Assembly: GCF_004123835.1 (NCBI RefSeq)
Contig: NZ_MZMU01000003.1
Span: 682,001 to 746,000 of the forward strand
DNA from: Rhizobium leguminosarum
GTDB taxonomy: Bacteria > Pseudomonadota > Alphaproteobacteria > Rhizobiales > Rhizobiaceae
Length of the DNA: 64,000 nucleotides
Direction: 5' to 3'
Shown here one piece after another: positions 63,987-64,000 of this stretch. Both the position numbers and the translations under genes were made by a program. The stretch's first letter is position 1. Each line of letters begins with the position of its first letter. Under the pieces are notes generated by a model. The model saw only the letters and a program-made list of their open reading frames with translations, had not been told where the DNA came from and made no database searches.

Positions 63987-64000
63987 GGAATGCCGCTGTT

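Overview
This is chromosome-type DNA of an alphaproteobacterium in the Rhizobium group (R. etli / R. leguminosarum type). The signs are high-GC coding throughout, the hisS-hisZ-hisG cluster, a CIRCE-controlled groESL pair, the atpI-B-E-F'-F gene order, Rhizobiales-type small genes (DUF4170, DUF2093) and many short palindromic mosaic repeats of the kind known from rhizobia. I saw no rRNA or tRNA gene, no transposase, no phage genes and no CRISPR array.

Layout. 1-6.5 kb: two L,D-transpeptidase genes (the first cut by the window edge), tag, a HAD phosphatase, an aldo/keto reductase and a metal-ligand-rich pair with a DUF305 protein. 6.6-10.3 kb: hisS, hisZ, hisG. 10.3-12.5 kb: divergent DoxX and Nu-class glutathione transferase genes, then an orphan PAS-like gene among repeats. 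13.1-15.3 kb: groEL and groES on the minus strand. 15.5-22.4 kb: a HAD hydrolase, ribF and ileS, with two unrelated toxin-antitoxin modules (RES/Xre and PIN/Phd) between ribF and ileS. 22.5-27.3 kb: a lipoprotein, tadA, an rluB-like pseudouridine synthase with a long repetitive tail, rsmD and a patatin. 27.3-35.1 kb: a CPA2 antiporter, pmbA, then cysQ-like - DUF4170 - waaA - HAD - lpxK (lipopolysaccharide). 35.2-39.0 kb: a GntR-type regulator and a CUT2 sugar ABC transporter lying between lpxK and DUF2093/mutL. 41.5-45.5 kb: a PAS/receiver protein, a GGDEF-EAL protein and a PRC-barrel protein. 45.7-49.8 kb: a galactonate-type sugar-acid catabolic operon with a divergent IclR regulator. 50.1-57.3 kb: a LuxR-type solo, a structured non-coding stretch headed by a sigma-54-like promoter, mrp, corA, kup and a SleB hydrolase. 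57.5-60.2 kb: the F0 part of ATP synthase. 60.7-64.0 kb: rnhB, a radical SAM protein, a glycosyltransferase-like gene and a small secreted protein.

Most of the window is conserved core. The points worth a second look are: the toxin-antitoxin block that split the ribF 3' end and left the old end stranded; the sigma-54-like promoter and strongly folded 400-nt leader before mrp; an Mrp protein with a His-rich linker and no CxxC; repeat elements that supply the stop codons of four separate genes; a second, decayed groEL tail before the groESL terminator; and an IclR-type palindrome present at two unlinked loci.
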